Positions 1 through 10,640 of a stretch of DNA of 64,000 nt are shown here, piece after piece. The stretch spans positions 12,320,101-12,384,100 of the forward strand of contig CM054162.1 of assembly GCA_028751875.1 (NCBI GenBank), given 5' to 3'. Origin of the DNA: Rapana venosa (taxonomy: Eukaryota; Mollusca; Gastropoda; Neogastropoda; Muricidae). Position 1 is the first letter of the stretch, and each line of letters begins with the position of its first letter. The notes below the pieces were generated by a model, which made no database searches, was not told the DNA's origin, and saw nothing but the letters and a program-made list of their open reading frames with translations. A program made the position numbers and the translations under genes.

Positions 1-20
1 ATAATGCTAGCTACTACAGC

Positions 21-139
21 CTATGGAGAAGGGCGCGGAAGGGACGCACTGACCACGAAGTGATCGTTGGTCTTCTGGTCCACCAGGAAACACATGAAGC
101 CCAGCTGCAACTGAGGCTTCCCCAGGTCCTCCTCCACGT
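21..139 (-). CDS. Last coding exon of a small three-exon gene (unrecognised protein)
   Basis: Seen: on the minus strand a TTTCAG acceptor ends at 140, then 119 nt are open to a TAG at 23-21. The exon carries two bases of a split codon (GAC, Asp) and 38 more codons. The peptide starts DVEEDLGKPQLQLGF and ends near DHFVVSASLPRPSP; a stretch FMCFLVDQ is hydrophobic but too short for a membrane segment. The incoming phase matches the exon at 1487-1630, 1.35 kb upstream in the gene. A weak internal GTCAGT could be a donor that would extend the gene beyond the window, so the stop is likely but not certain. I do not recognise the family, and no function is proposed. Confidence 0.6.
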
Positions 140-189
140 CTGAAACACACACACACATTTAATTATTTTCTTTTTCTTTTATATCAAGG

Positions 190-265
190 ATAATAATAAT
201 AATAATAATGTATGAAATTTATATATAGCGCTGAATCTTGTAAAGCAACAAATCAAAGCGCTCAG
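190..265 (-). mobile_element. 3' tail of a retroelement ending in (ATT)n
   Basis: Minus-strand copy of a recurring tail: a GCGCTTTGATTTGTT-like segment, then AGATATAGCGCTATATAAAT and an (ATT)n run. Other copies lie at 11163-11240, 16328-16415 and 60795-60895. The recurrence and simple-repeat end fit a SINE or LINE 3' end; the 5' part is missing here. Confidence 0.55.
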
Positions 266-279
266 ATTTTTTTATTTTA

Positions 280-622
280 TTTGTTATATCGAGGATAATG
301 GAATAAGCACTTATGTGCTTTTTTTTTAACATCCAGTCCAGTCCCCCGTGTGTATGCAGTTTTGTAAATTTTTGTGATGTTTCCCACTGGCACACAATGG
401 CCTACTCTTACGAAAAGCGGAACAGGATTTAACGTGTGCGCAAAGATGGTCTGCGTGCGTTTGCACACACGGGGCCTCGGTTTATAGTCTCCTCCGAAGG
501 ACTTTTGGGGAGAGTGGAGTCTGCACTGATGTTAACTCCACGGGGAAAATATCCCCTTGAACAGGAATCAAACCCGGGTTGTCAGACTGCTGATGTTCTA
601 ACCACTAGGCTAAACCCCCCCC
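280..622 (-). mobile_element. SINE, head H1 + common body + tail T1
   Basis: A near full-length tRNA-derived SINE read on the minus strand. The head near 622-560 has an A-box-like TTTAGCCTAGTGGTTAGAAC and a B-box-like GGGTTTGATTCC, the internal RNA polymerase III promoter of tRNA genes. The body includes GTCCTTCGGAGGAGACTATA. The tail has the palindrome AAGCACTTATGTGCTT and ATCCTCGATATAAC near 285. It lies in intron 2 of the three-exon gene and would be spread by a partner LINE. Confidence 0.85.
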
Positions 623-857
623 CAAATATACATGACACATCTCATATCACATTTCTGATTTTCATATTATACGCTACACCTGTTTCAGATATATTAATTA
701 TTATTATATACCCATTTACTCCACAGCAGTAATCGATCACCTAGTGTCACGACCTTCTAGTCTATTTTCTGCATTCTTGGTCCATTCTCCTGCCTTTCTT
801 TTTTCCCAGAAAGGTTTAAAAGATAGCAATTCTCTCTTCATCCTTCATCCACCTCTG

Positions 858-1275
858 TACACACACACACACACACACACACGTGCACACACACACATGC
901 ACACACACGCATGCATGCACGCACACACATGTTCACATACACACACACACATATTGCTTATTCAATGTACCATCTAGAAATAAAAATTTGACTCGACTTG
1001 ACTTGACACGCACGCACACACACATTCACACACACACGCATACACACACACATTCACATACACACATATTGCTTATTCAATGTACCATCTGGAAATAAAA
1101 ATTTGACTTGACTTGACTTGACTTGACACGCACACACATTCACACACACATTCACACGCATGCACACACACACACATTCACATACATTGCTTATTCAATG
1201 TACCATCTAGAAATAAAAATTTGACTCGACTTGACTTGACACGCACACACACATTCACACACACACACAGACACA
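858..1275 (+). repeat. (AC)n with three tandem copies of an approximately 115-bp unit
   Basis: Inside (AC)n-rich DNA, a segment beginning TTGCTTATTCAATGTACC and ending AAATTTGACTTGACTTGAC starts at about 953, 1068 and 1186. The TTGACT steps match the end of the LINE-like tail at 37480-37750, so the unit probably began as a retroelement 3' end and was then tandemly duplicated with its (AC)n. Reading frames here are simple-repeat translations. Confidence 0.7.
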
Positions 1276-1390
1276 CATTCGTCTAATATCACTTAGAGTA
1301 AACAGACGTTAAATTGAAGACAACAACAACACACACATTCGTCTAAGATCACTTAGAGTGAACTTACGTTAAATTGAAGACAACAACAAC
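1271..1390 (+). repeat. Two tandem 60-bp copies of a hairpin-bearing tail
   Basis: Exact 60-bp period: ATTCGTCTAATATCACTTAG...AGACGTTAAATTGAAGACAACAACAAC at 1271-1330 and 1331-1390. The segment can fold as CGTCT/AGACG around CACT/AGTG. Related copies at 14116-14154 and 34412-34475 also adjoin (AC)n or (CAA)n, so this looks like a retroelement 3' tail. Confidence 0.65.
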
Positions 1391-1486
1391 ACACACACAC
1401 ACGCACACACACACACACATTACACAGAGAGAAAAACCAGTGACATAATTATTTTGATTTATAATCGATCCTTCTTATCGCCCCAC

Positions 1487-1630
1487 CTTTGTCGTTCTTG
1501 GCGATGACCAATCCCTGGTGCTGTCCCCCTGCCACGTGCACTACGCCTTCCGAGGCCGCTGCCTGCCGCTTCTTCCGCTCAATTTTGATGTGAGTTGTCT
1601 TCCCCTTCTTTGTTGGGGTCATCACGATTT
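1487..1630 (-). CDS. Middle coding exon of the three-exon gene
   Basis: Seen: minus-strand acceptor CCTGCAG directly before 1630 and donor GTGGGG directly after 1487. The 144 nt are open in one frame: two bases of a split codon, 47 full codons, one base. The peptide has a basic part (TPTKKGKTTHIKIERKKRQ) followed by SEGVVHVAGGQHQGLVIAKN. Coding G+C is higher than in the flanking AT-rich and AC-repeat DNA. Both ends match in phase with the exons at 19478-19493 and 21-139, which chance would rarely produce. The basic cluster could bind nucleic acid or act in nuclear import, but that is speculation. Confidence 0.65.
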
Positions 1631-1935
1631 CTGCAGGACAAAAATCAATTTGTAATGTATTTTAAAAATGCTAATAATTTTTTTTTCTTTAAACCAAGAA
1701 TTTATGAATAAATTATCATATCATGAATATCCTTGAATGGATAAATTCAAACAAAAAGACTGATGAATAAATGAATGAATACAAAAAATTATACTCCATT
1801 ATATTCATGAATAAATGAATACCGATGAATAAAAACAAGATGAACAGATATATATATAAAGTTTACACAAATAAACAAAAATGTTTTAGCACAAATAATC
1901 CAATACATATCATGAATTAAAAAAATGAACACCAG

Positions 1936-2265
1936 CAAGTCCTTCGGACAAGACTATAAACCGAGGCCCCATGTGTGAATGCACGCAGAACATCTTGTAC
2001 ACACATTAAAAACCCATTCCATCTTTTGGAAGGGTAGGCCATTTCAGGCAGGTTGAAACGGATGCCAAAATTTCAAAAATGCATGCACACAGGTGTACTG
2101 TTTTAAGACACCATCCCCCGAAGTCAGAATGCAGCTACCTACATGGTGTGGGGAGGGATTGGGGGGGGGGGGGGGGGAGGGGTTGGTTGCATACATATAA
2201 AAATCTCACCACTGAACCTTGGAGCTCCAGCCAAGGAACAACAACAATAAAAAATCAATACAAGT
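1936..2265 (+). mobile_element. 5'-truncated SINE, common body + tail T2
   Basis: Begins within the common body (AGTCCTTCGGACAAGACTAT). Instead of the T1 hairpin tail it ends in T2: CCCGAAGTCAGAATGCAGCTACC, then a TCTCACCACTGAACC-like part and an A-rich end. A run of about 18 G interrupts T2 near 2160. No tRNA-like head remains. Confidence 0.7.
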
Positions 2266-3009
2266 GTCAAATAAAACTGATGAATACACACATGAATAGA
2301 TAAATATATCTATAAACACTGGTAAATAAACAAATGAGAGATGATGAAAAACCAAACAAATAAAAACGATAAACAAAACAAACAAATTCATATGTATTAA
2401 GGCCATGTGAGGCACTAAATTTTACTTTTTACAACTGAAGAATTAAAATCTAGTTTTGAATATCAACTTATAGTACTGTGACTTCTAAATACAAAAATGC
2501 TGTTTGTTTTATGTTAGTGAGCCATGTTGCCATGGAAACCAAGATAAACATCCGCCATCTTGGATTTTTAGGAAATCATTTTTTACCTATAAAATTAAGT
2601 AGTATATTCATGATTTTTGGCACAAATGTACATTATAGATGTATTTACATACTAACAGAGAGATTTTTCTCAATACATTGATTGTTAATTTTTTATTAAT
2701 TTTTTTTCCTAAAATGGTCATTTATATTTGCGGTATTATGCAATCTGCTCCAATAACAGAAAAGATATCTACATTTTTAAAAAAACCTCTCTGTTAGTCT
2801 GTCAAGAAGACAATAATGTACAAGTGTGCCAAGTTTCATTAACATCTGATAGACAGTTTCTGAGAATTTTTGATCCCAAAATGCAAGCCATGCAAAAAAC
2901 ACAAAACTGAGAAAACAGAGGAAAAAGAACACAAACATGTTCAGACCAACATTTATTACTCACAGCCTTGCTGGAAGGCTTCAATACACACAGCAAACCT
3001 TTCAGCAAC

Positions 3010-3420
3010 AAGAATACACAGTCAGACACCCCTGTAGCAAAGGCAGGGCCACTTTCCAGCTCCATCAGCTCCTCCTACCTCTTCAGTTTAGCAGCTCACA
3101 GAGTGTCGCGCCTCTGGATCACACTGTCTGTCTGGTATCTGAGACTGTTCTTCTCCCTCTTGTGCTGTCTGGATGCCCCCAGCCTCTTCATGTGCACACT
3201 TTTATCAAATCCAAAGCAACTGGCAGTGTCTTGGGTAGAATCAGGACCAAAATTGAACTCATGGATGATTGTCAAGACTGCGAAGAGAACTCACTGGCAT
3301 GATGTAAACTTGTCCTTGGAATGACAAATTCCATGAGACTGTTCAGGCACTCAGTCTTAGCCAACACCACATCTTTGAAGCAGCTGCATATTTGTCAGTC
3401 TCTCATACACAGGCATAAGG
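3010..3420 (-). pseudogene. Kolobok-like transposase, C-terminal remnant
   Basis: Minus-strand pieces in shifting frames: MPVYERLTNMQLLQRC (3418-3370), KTECLNSLMEFVIPRTSL (about 3358-3300), EFNFG (about 3260-3242), and a basic stretch RQHKREKNSLRYQTDSVIQ then ELESGPAF. From memory of the family this order (YERL..LLxRC..KTQN.NESLxxxxW..PKT..FN.G..basic tail..G.F) is that of Mutator-like/Kolobok transposases. Stops and frameshifts make it a pseudogene. Confidence 0.55.
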
Positions 3421-3594
3421 TAGTAGATATGCTGCTTCTCACAGTTCAGGGGTGTTGACAGCTCACTGAAGGTATTGCAGCTTGTCGCGTTCCACTGAGC
3501 ACACTACAGGACTGCCTCAAACTCCATGTGTGCTCATAAAGTGGATCAAGATAAAGATCTGCGTATACTACTTATAGTTTACTTTAGGAGGTTT

Positions 3595-3740
3595 GTGTGT
3601 CTGTGTGTGTGTATTCAAGTGCACATAAACATACATGCATACATACATACATTACACAAATTACACACACACACACACATACACAAACACATACATACAT
3701 ATATACATACATACACACATACATATATAATCTGTGAGTG
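3595..3740. repeat. (GT)n then (AC/CATA)n microsatellite
   Basis: Alternating purine-pyrimidine runs within the Kolobok-like element, where the central transposase region should be. A second (AC)n tract lies at 3968-4035. Confidence 0.9.
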
Positions 3741-4237
3741 TTTGTGTATACTTGCATGGAAAGTATGCTATAATCTAATAAAATGAATTTGTTCAAACAA
3801 CACACTTGAAAGCTGATTTCCACTCCATTTGAACCTATTCATTTCAGCCTGAATCCTTTTCTGAAAACTGTTCATTCAGTCATACAGTTTTACCCTATAC
3901 TTCTGTCCATAATCACAAAGTATCTTCTTGTCTCATTAAAATAGTTACAGGTAGAAATGAATGAAAATACACACACACAAACACACACACCAACACACAC
4001 ACATACTCACTCATGCATGCACATGCACACACACATTAGATTTATATTTTAGATGCTACAGAAATAAAATATCCACCAATAAAATTTCTGAGCTTGTATT
4101 CTCCACCCCCTCTCTAAGTTAATGAAACCTTCTACCCCCTCGACAGCTTGCTTACAGGTGAAACACTACACACATGAACACACAGAACAGCTAGTTCACG
4201 TGGTTTCTTTTTGTCTGCTCTGATGCTAAACGAGTGT

Positions 4238-4600
4238 TTACTCTGGGAGCAACTTCTGCTCGTGACAGTTACCAGATGGCTCTGCACTGGCCTTTTCCAA
4301 CCTTTTTTTCACACACTGCCTGATATGGTTCATGTTTGAGCGAGTACAAGCTTTCTCGTTCAGAAAAACGCCCTCAATACGCGTTGATGTTGACAGCGAA
4401 GCAGACGAACCGATTTCAGTTTTTGAACACGGTGTTGCTCGGTCAGATTCGGCACCGATTCTCAGCAATTCGTCCGTTTCCTTCAATGCTTTGCACTGTC
4501 GAACAAATGCAAGGTGTTTTTTTAGCTTCGGCTTGCATTTAGGAACCAACTGAGGCTTTTGTTTTCATAAACGAGTCATTTTTCTGCTTGAAGCGGAGGT
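4238..4600 (-). pseudogene. Kolobok-like element, N-terminal coding remnant
   Basis: A 103-codon minus-strand frame, rich in Lys, Arg and Ser, begins VPKCKPKLKKHLAFVRQCK. A start-like MTRL about 60 bases upstream is broken by a stop, then continues KQKPQLVPKC in the same frame. The basic, Ser-rich composition suits the N-terminus of such a transposase. Its place between the inverted ends supports this more than the sequence itself does. Confidence 0.4.
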
Positions 4601-5164
4601 AGAAACATGATGTAAACAACGGCCATTTGCAATGACATAAGCATCACGTGACCCGATACAGCTAACCGGCTAGCTTAGTTTTGAATCGCTTTCTATATAT
4701 GGAAGTTGCCATGGATATGCTAATCGACGAAAATGACGTGTAGTTCGTTGTGAATGAGTTTTCGTAGTAGAAGCTCGTCGGAAAAGTGTAGGGGAGATAA
4801 TCTAGTTTCGTTTGGTGTGCGATGTGTTACAGTTTGTGAACCAGAAATGCATGTTGCTAGGGTGTAAAAATCGGCATTTTCACGCATTTTTCGGAACAAA
4901 TGAACACAAACACGGTTGGGTTAGGTCATTAAAACCTTTTTTAATAGCATAAAGACACTGTTTTAGTAAAATTTAAGTATGGAATATGAATATATACATG
5001 TTTTAGAGTGTAAAGTTGGAAAAATCTAAAAATAGCCAAAATGACCCAATTTTAGCAAAATCTACTGCCGCACATGGCCTTAAAATAATGAAAATGTTAC
5101 AAGTTTGTTGAGTTAGTCAACAATTTTGATGCTTGTGCCTGGAATGTTGCCCATTTTGAGAAAA

Positions 5165-5540
<376 letters not shown>

Positions 5541-6079
5541 GCGAGAGGGAGAAAGAAGAGACACCCCAAGAAAAGACATAAATTATACTGAAAACTTAAA
5601 ACAAGAAACAGTGCCTCAGACTTCCTCCCATCCTTTCTTCCAAGCAAACGCTACACTACAGGCACGCTTATATTATATAAATTACATTTTTCTCCTTTAT
5701 TATTCACAGACTCTCCCTCAGGAGTGGATGGTGTTTTCCTGCCATCAGAAGACAGCAAGAACTATGCAGACTTAATGACATGCAAACCGGCTGATTCCCA
5801 GGACACACACTGAATGGCCAGCGCATTGTCTCTGGTAACATCACTGCCAGTATTGTACATTTATATTTATACAGCCTGTGGGGGTATGGATCAATACTGT
5901 TACACTGTATTCTCTATACACACTACAGTGCGGGAGAGAGAATATCACACACTTCACATTGCGAAGCATATTGAAAACTAAGCTTAACATTTTTTTTTTC
6001 TTTTTAATTAAAGCAACAAGAAACCACACTTTAAAAAAAAGAAGCAAAACAAAACAAAACCCAAGATGGTGATGATGAT
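5541..6079. other. Stretch with no recognised feature
   Basis: AT-rich intronic DNA with no recognisable gene, SINE or LINE. Confidence 0.5.
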
Positions 6080-7055
6080 ACTTAGTGATGAATGGATCTA
6101 GATGAATGGATGGGTGGATGGATGGGTGAATAGATGGGTGAATAAATGGATGGGTGGATGGATAGATGGATGAGTGGGTGGCTGGCTGGCTGGGTGGGTG
6201 GACAGCTGGATGGGTGGATGGATGGGTGGGTGAATGGATGAGTGGATGGATGGATGGTGGGTGCATAAATGGAAGGCTGATGGGTGGATGAATAAATGAA
6301 TGGAAGGATAGGTGAATGAATGGATGGATGAACGACACTTTGAGATTGGTGAATAATGGGTGGATGGAGGATACTAACGGAGGATGGGTGGATAGATGGA
6401 CAGACAGACGGATGGACAGGTGGATGGATGGACAGACAGATGGATAGATGGACAGACAGACGGATGGACAGGTGGATGGATGGACAGGTGGATGGATGGA
6501 CAGGTGGATGGATGAATGGACAGACAGATGGACAGATGGACAGACAGATGGATGGACAGGTGGATGGATGGACAGACAGATGGATAGATGGACAGACAGA
6601 TGGATAGATGGACAGACAGATGGATGGATGGACAGACAGATGGATAGATGGACAGACAGATGGATAGATGGACAGACAGACGGATGGACAGGTGGATGGA
6701 TGGACAGACAGATGGATGGATGGACAGACAGATGGGTAGATGGACAGACAGATGGATAGATGGACAGACAGACGGATGGACAGGTGGATGATGGACAGGT
6801 GGATGGATGAATGGACAGACAGATGGATAGATGGACAGACAGACGGATGGACAGGTGGATGGATGGACAGACAGATGGATGGATGGACAGACAGATGGAT
6901 GAATGGACAGACAGATGGATAGATGGACAGACAGACGGATGGACAGGTGGATGGATGGACAGACAGATGGATGGATGGACAGACAGATGGATGGATGGAC
7001 AGACAGACGGATGGATGGACAGACAGACAGATGGATGGATGGATGATCTGAGGAT
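6080..7055. repeat. Tetranucleotide array (TGGA/GACA/GATA)n, about 1 kb
   Basis: The array starts as irregular GGATGGGTGAATGG steps and from about 6395 becomes a higher-order mix of GGACAGACAGATGGATAGAT and GGACAGGTGGATGGATGGAC blocks. All steps are four bases, so every frame stays open and gives Asp-Gly-Trp-Thr or Ser-Ile-His-Pro repeats. These are not genes. Confidence 0.95.
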
Positions 7056-7139
7056 GAATCACTGGATGGACGGACAGATGATAATACAATACAGTCTCTT
7101 GAAAGCAAATATACCCAACTCAAATGAAGTGAGCAGAAC

Positions 7140-7220
7140 AAGTGTGTGTGTGTGTTGGTGTGTGTGTGTTGTGTGTGTGTGTGTGTGTGTGAGTGTGAAT
7201 GTGTGAGCGTGTGTGTATGT
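7140..7220. repeat. (GT)n microsatellite
   Basis: Nearly pure TG run with short interruptions. Confidence 0.95.
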
Positions 7221-7814
7221 ACAGGAGATCACAAAGCAAGGGTGGTGCAGGACATATGAAGCTGGACATTCATTATTGGGACAGAACGGGACAGGAAGGA
7301 GTAGGGGGGTGGGGGGTGGGGGGGCATGGTATGTATACATGACCTAATATTAATACAATATACACGAGACATTTTTCTGTTACACAAATGAAAAAAGTGA
7401 TATAAAAAAGCCACAAGCAGCTGACAGACTTATCCATTTATAAGCAATTACTTATAAGAATTAATTTTTTTTTAAATGATTTAATATACAATACAAACAA
7501 CACTTACAACATCTACAGAGTCACTGACTGAGCCAGCCAGCCACATAAACAACACAAGACAAGACGCCTCTAAACAAACAAAAGCTATAATGACAAGGGA
7601 TGATGATGTTCACAAGCAGTATAGATTTATCAGTATCGCCAGTTGCCGATTTGTATGACACACACGCAGTCAGTACGCCTACATCCTACAAGGAAGGAAA
7701 GAGAGTGACCTGATGCACCTAGATGCCCACGATAGACAGACAACGACTACGACAACGACTTCAGTGTGGGAAGGAGCAGGACAAAGGAAGATCATCACGC
7801 ATCAATCACTGAAT
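7221..7814. other. Stretch with no recognised feature
   Basis: Contains a short G-rich tract at 7300-7323 and AT-rich DNA; no gene or known repeat seen. Confidence 0.5.
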
Positions 7815-7927
7815 TACACATACACACACACAAACACACATGCACTCAAGAGTGCACACACACACACGCACGCGCACATGCACTCACGCGCGCATGCACT
7901 CAAGCACACACACACACACACACACAC
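7815..7927. repeat. (AC)n microsatellite
   Basis: AC-rich run with CGCG interruptions directly before a SINE head. Confidence 0.9.
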
Positions 7928-8292
7928 AGGGAGGACGGAATAGCCTGGTGGTTAGCTTGATGCGCTCATGATCTGACCCCAGTTCGATTCCTGTTCAGGA
8001 GGATTTTTCTCTGGAGTTAACATCAGTGCAGACTCCACTCTCCCCAAAAGTCCTTCGGATGAGACTATAAACCGAGGCCCCGTGTGTAAATGCATGCAGA
8101 ACATCTTGCGCACATGTTAAAACCGTTCCGCTTTTCGTAAGAGTAGACCATTGTGTGCTGGTGGGAGTGAATGACAGAATTTACAAAATCGCATACACAC
8201 AGGGACTGGATTTTTAAAAAAAGGACATGAGTGCTAATTCCATTATCCTCGATATATAAAAGAATAAAATAAAATAAAATAAATAAATAAAG
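7928..8292 (+). mobile_element. Full-length SINE, head H1 + body + tail T1
   Basis: Best complete copy of the family. Head: A-box-like AATAGCCTGGTGGTTAGC near 7938 and B-box-like AGTTCGATTCC at 7981. Then come the common body (GTCCTTCGGATGAGACTATA), a conserved TTCCGCTTTTCGTAAGAGTA block, and tail T1 (GGGACTGGAT, a CATGAGTGC hairpin half, ATCCTCGATATATAAAAGAA) with an (AAATA)n end at 8262-8292. It sits directly against a 5'-truncated SINE of another family at 8291. Confidence 0.9.
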
Positions 8293-8535
8293 TCATGGGT
8301 TCATATCTTAGCAGCAGCGTGTGAAGATTTACGGGTGATGATTTTTACGACTTCCCAGGTCAACTTAAACTTTTAACTTAATGCGCTTCGTGTATACATA
8401 CATGTATACACATGCAGAAGATCAAATATTCACGAATGTCAAAGACCCAGTAATTCATGTCAGGGTTTGGTGGGTTACAGAAACACAAAACGCACACCTG
8501 ACCTAGCATGCATCCTGTTCAACTGCTCTGAAAGG
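8290..8535 (+). mobile_element. 5'-truncated SINE with H3-type body
   Basis: Starts at the B-box region (GTCATGGGTTCATATCTTAG) and runs through TTCCCAGGTCAACTTAAAC to AGCATGCATCCTGTTCAAC. It matches the fuller copies at 26566-26858 (plus) and 10272-10640 (minus). The A box is missing, where the previous SINE ends. Confidence 0.7.
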
Positions 8536-8604
8536 AGAGGATCACGACTCCGGTAAAAGCAGCCAAGACTGTAACTGTAAGAGGAGAAGAGAAGACTATT
8601 TTTT

Positions 8605-8970
8605 TAATTTATTTATTTACTTATTTATTCCTTTATATCGAGGATAATGGAATAAGCACTCATGTGCTTTTTTTTTTACATCCAGTACCCGTTTGTATGC
8701 AGTTTTGTCAATTCTGTCATCTGTTTCCACCGGCACACAATGGCCTACTCTTCCGAAAGGCGGAACAGGGTTTTAACATGTGCGCGAGATGTTCTGCACG
8801 TGTTTGCACACGGGGCCTCAGTTTATAGGCTCGTCCGAAGGACTTTGACATTCAGTTCGATTTTTTGGGGTCAAACTGGGAAGAAAGGGTGAGGCTGGGA
8901 ATCGAACCCAGAACCTCACGGTTAACTTGTTGGCAGGTGAACGTCTTAACCATCCTGCCACCTTCCTTCC
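8605..8970 (-). mobile_element. Full-length SINE, head H2 + body + tail T1
   Basis: Same body and tail as the H1 copies but a different tRNA-like head: A-box-like GGATGGTTAAGACG (about 8952) and consensus B box GGTTCGATTCC (8908-8898). Next to the head is a spacer with AAATCGAACTGAATGTCAAAG, absent from H1 copies. Other H2 copies: 19065-19405 and 24118-24465, all on the minus strand. Confidence 0.9.
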
Positions 8971-9077
8971 TACAGTATACGTATCAAATAATGGTGAATA
9001 ACTGATAACTGATTTCACGGTCCAAGGGAAATTCAAGCTGCTGTTTGAGAGTTTCTGAGAAAAGCACAATGCTCTAG

Positions 9078-9181
9078 TCTCTCTCTCTCTCCGAGTCTCT
9101 CTCTCTCTCTCTGAGTCTCTCTCTCTCTCTCTCTCTGAGTCTCTCTCTCTCTTTCTCTCTGAGTCTCTCTCTCTCTCTGAG

Positions 9182-9212
<31 letters not shown>

Positions 9213-9319
9213 CTCTCTCTCTTTCTGAGTCTCTCTCTCACTGAGTGTGTGTGTGTGTCTCTCTCTCTGTGTGACTGTGGATAATCGTGTTTGTGTGTGT
9301 CTCCGAGTCTCTCCCTCTG

Positions 9320-9358
<39 letters not shown>
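9078..9358. repeat. (TC)n array with GAGTC/TGAGTC interruptions
   Basis: CTCTCT runs regularly broken by TGAGTC, with a GT-rich insert near 9245-9300. Open frames are repeat translations. Confidence 0.95.
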
Positions 9359-9363
<5 letters not shown>

Positions 9364-9589
9364 TACACTACTGTCTATTCTTTAACTCATTTCTAAGAAA
9401 AGCCTGAGTCTATAGATTTGTATATGTGATCACATCTTGACTTTATTCATGTCTGTGTGTACTATGCGTATGTCTATAGTATACATGTGTAAGTTGATCT
9501 GAAATCAACTAAATGAAGCATAACGCACTTCCTATTCTTCGACTCACTTCTGAGAAAAAAACACAAGTGAGTCTATGTAATCACATTTT

Positions 9590-9690
9590 GATTGTGTGTG
9601 CGTGCGCGTGCATGTGTGTGTGCGTGCGCGCGTGTGTGTGTGTGTGTGCACACACATGCTTGCATGTGTATGTGTGTGTGTGTATGGGGG
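9590..9690. repeat. (GT)n microsatellite with CG steps
   Basis: GTGTGCGTGCGCG alternation, potentially Z-DNA forming. Confidence 0.9.
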
Positions 9691-9814
9691 ATGATCAATT
9701 TGACAGACAATAGCATGTATACTGTAACCTAACAAATTTCTCAGTTCTGAATTACTTTCCCAACAGAAACCAGCTTGGCCCGCAAGATGAATAACCATGT
9801 TTTTCAATCCTTGT

Positions 9815-9925
9815 TCAACAGATCAGCAAGGCGACACTGTTCCCCCTCCATTCAGGTAGCTGCATTCCAACTTCAAAGATGATGTCTAAACAACACACCA
9901 GACGGCATGCATTTTCTTCTTCTTT
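9815..9925 (-). mobile_element. SINE tail T2 fragment
   Basis: Minus-strand AGTTGGAATGCAGCTACCTG and a TTTAGACATCATC segment match the T2 module and its upstream junction in the SINE at 21054-21490. Confidence 0.5.
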
Positions 9926-10224
9926 TTTGTTGTTTTTGGAGACACAAAAGGAAGATCATTATTACAAAGCTAAAGGGATACTTTCCCTTTCTCTTTCTCA
10001 GAAAGTTATTCTCAATGTTATCATTTATAAGACAGCCTCTACAACAAAGCTGGGAAATACTGTTTCTCAGGAAATGACAGTGATATCACTTCCCCTTACA
10101 GTACTCAGCAGCCTGACACTACTGAGGCATACATATATCTAATTATGACCTTTCTACCTAGTTCTGAAGTTTTAAAGTATAATTTTGCTTCCTTTTGCTT
10201 TAAAAGTGTTCACAGTTCTTTGTG
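9926..10224. other. Stretch with no recognised feature
   Basis: AT-rich; includes an 87-codon open frame with no protein-like pattern. Confidence 0.4.
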
Positions 10225-10271
10225 CGTGAGTGTGTGTGTGTGAGTGTGTGAGTGTGTGTGTGTGTGTGTGT
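10225..10271. repeat. (GT)n microsatellite
   Basis: GT run at the 3' end of the following minus-strand SINE. Confidence 0.9.
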
Positions 10272-10640
10272 GAGCTACAGCTACGAGGTTCACCAATGGT
10301 GACAGTTTACACACAAGCGACTGTTTTTTGCCCATCATGAAGGCAGCCGCATTCTGACTTCAGTGATGTATGCTGGGTATGTTGACATTTCTATAATCCA
10401 CCGAACGTGGGCATGAATTACCGGATTGTTACGCGCAAACTTGATCTTCTGCATGTTATATATACACCAAGGGAGTTCAGTCTAAGACACTGGCAGGTCT
10501 GCACTTGGAAGTTGAAATGGGAGATGGTAAAAATCCCCGCCCTTCATTCACCAGAAGCTACCAAGATTCGAACCCATGACTACACGGAGCCATGGAATTG
10601 AAGTCAAATGGTCTTAACCACTTAGCTATAGTGTCCGTCA
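10272..10640 (-). mobile_element. Full-length SINE, head H3 + distinct body + tail T2
   Basis: Minus strand. The head resembles tRNA-Leu/Ser: A-box-like TATAGCTAAGTGGTTAAGAC (near 10628) and B-box-like ATGGGTTCGAATCTTGG (near 10575). The body is unlike that of the H1/H2 SINEs. After CATACCCAGCATACATC it joins T2 (CTGAAGTCAGAATGCGGCTG) and ends GAACCTCGTAGCTGTAGCTC. It shows that T2 is shared by two otherwise unrelated SINE bodies. Confidence 0.85.

Larger units (their letters stand above)
2401..5079 (-). mobile_element. Degenerate Kolobok-like DNA transposon with TTAA target duplications
   Basis: Seen: inverted ends GGCCATGTGAGGCACTA (left) and, on the other strand, GGCCATGTGCGGCAGTA (right), 21 of 25 matching when extended, flanked by TTAA at 2397-2400 and 5080-5083. 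Both piggyBac and Kolobok elements duplicate TTAA. The inner coding remnants (minus strand, 4238-4600 and about 3010-3420) resemble the Mutator-like transposase carried by Kolobok elements, notably VYERLT...LLQRC and EFNFG. The element is 2.7 kb, full of stops, lacks most of the catalytic middle and has gained (AC)n tracts, so it cannot move by itself. Confidence 0.7.

Noticed and set aside
277..732. Frames recurring with similar peptides at 436, 13778, 29527, 36684 and 56669
   Set aside because: They are translations of dispersed SINE copies, which explains why the same peptides recur.
2397..5083. piggyBac assignment from TTAA
   Set aside because: The remnant coding blocks fit the Kolobok/Mutator-like transposase better; TTAA is shared by both groups.
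6082..7206. Long overlapping open frames (up to 335 codons) on both strands
   Set aside because: All reading frames of a four-base repeat without stop codons remain open; the products are simple Ser-Ile-His-Pro or Asp-Gly-Trp-Thr repeats.
8890..8965. True tRNA gene suggested by good A and B boxes
   Set aside because: No proper cloverleaf stems, and the head is fused to a repeated SINE body found at several loci. Likewise 7936, 10575-10640, 26566, 41540 and 53241.
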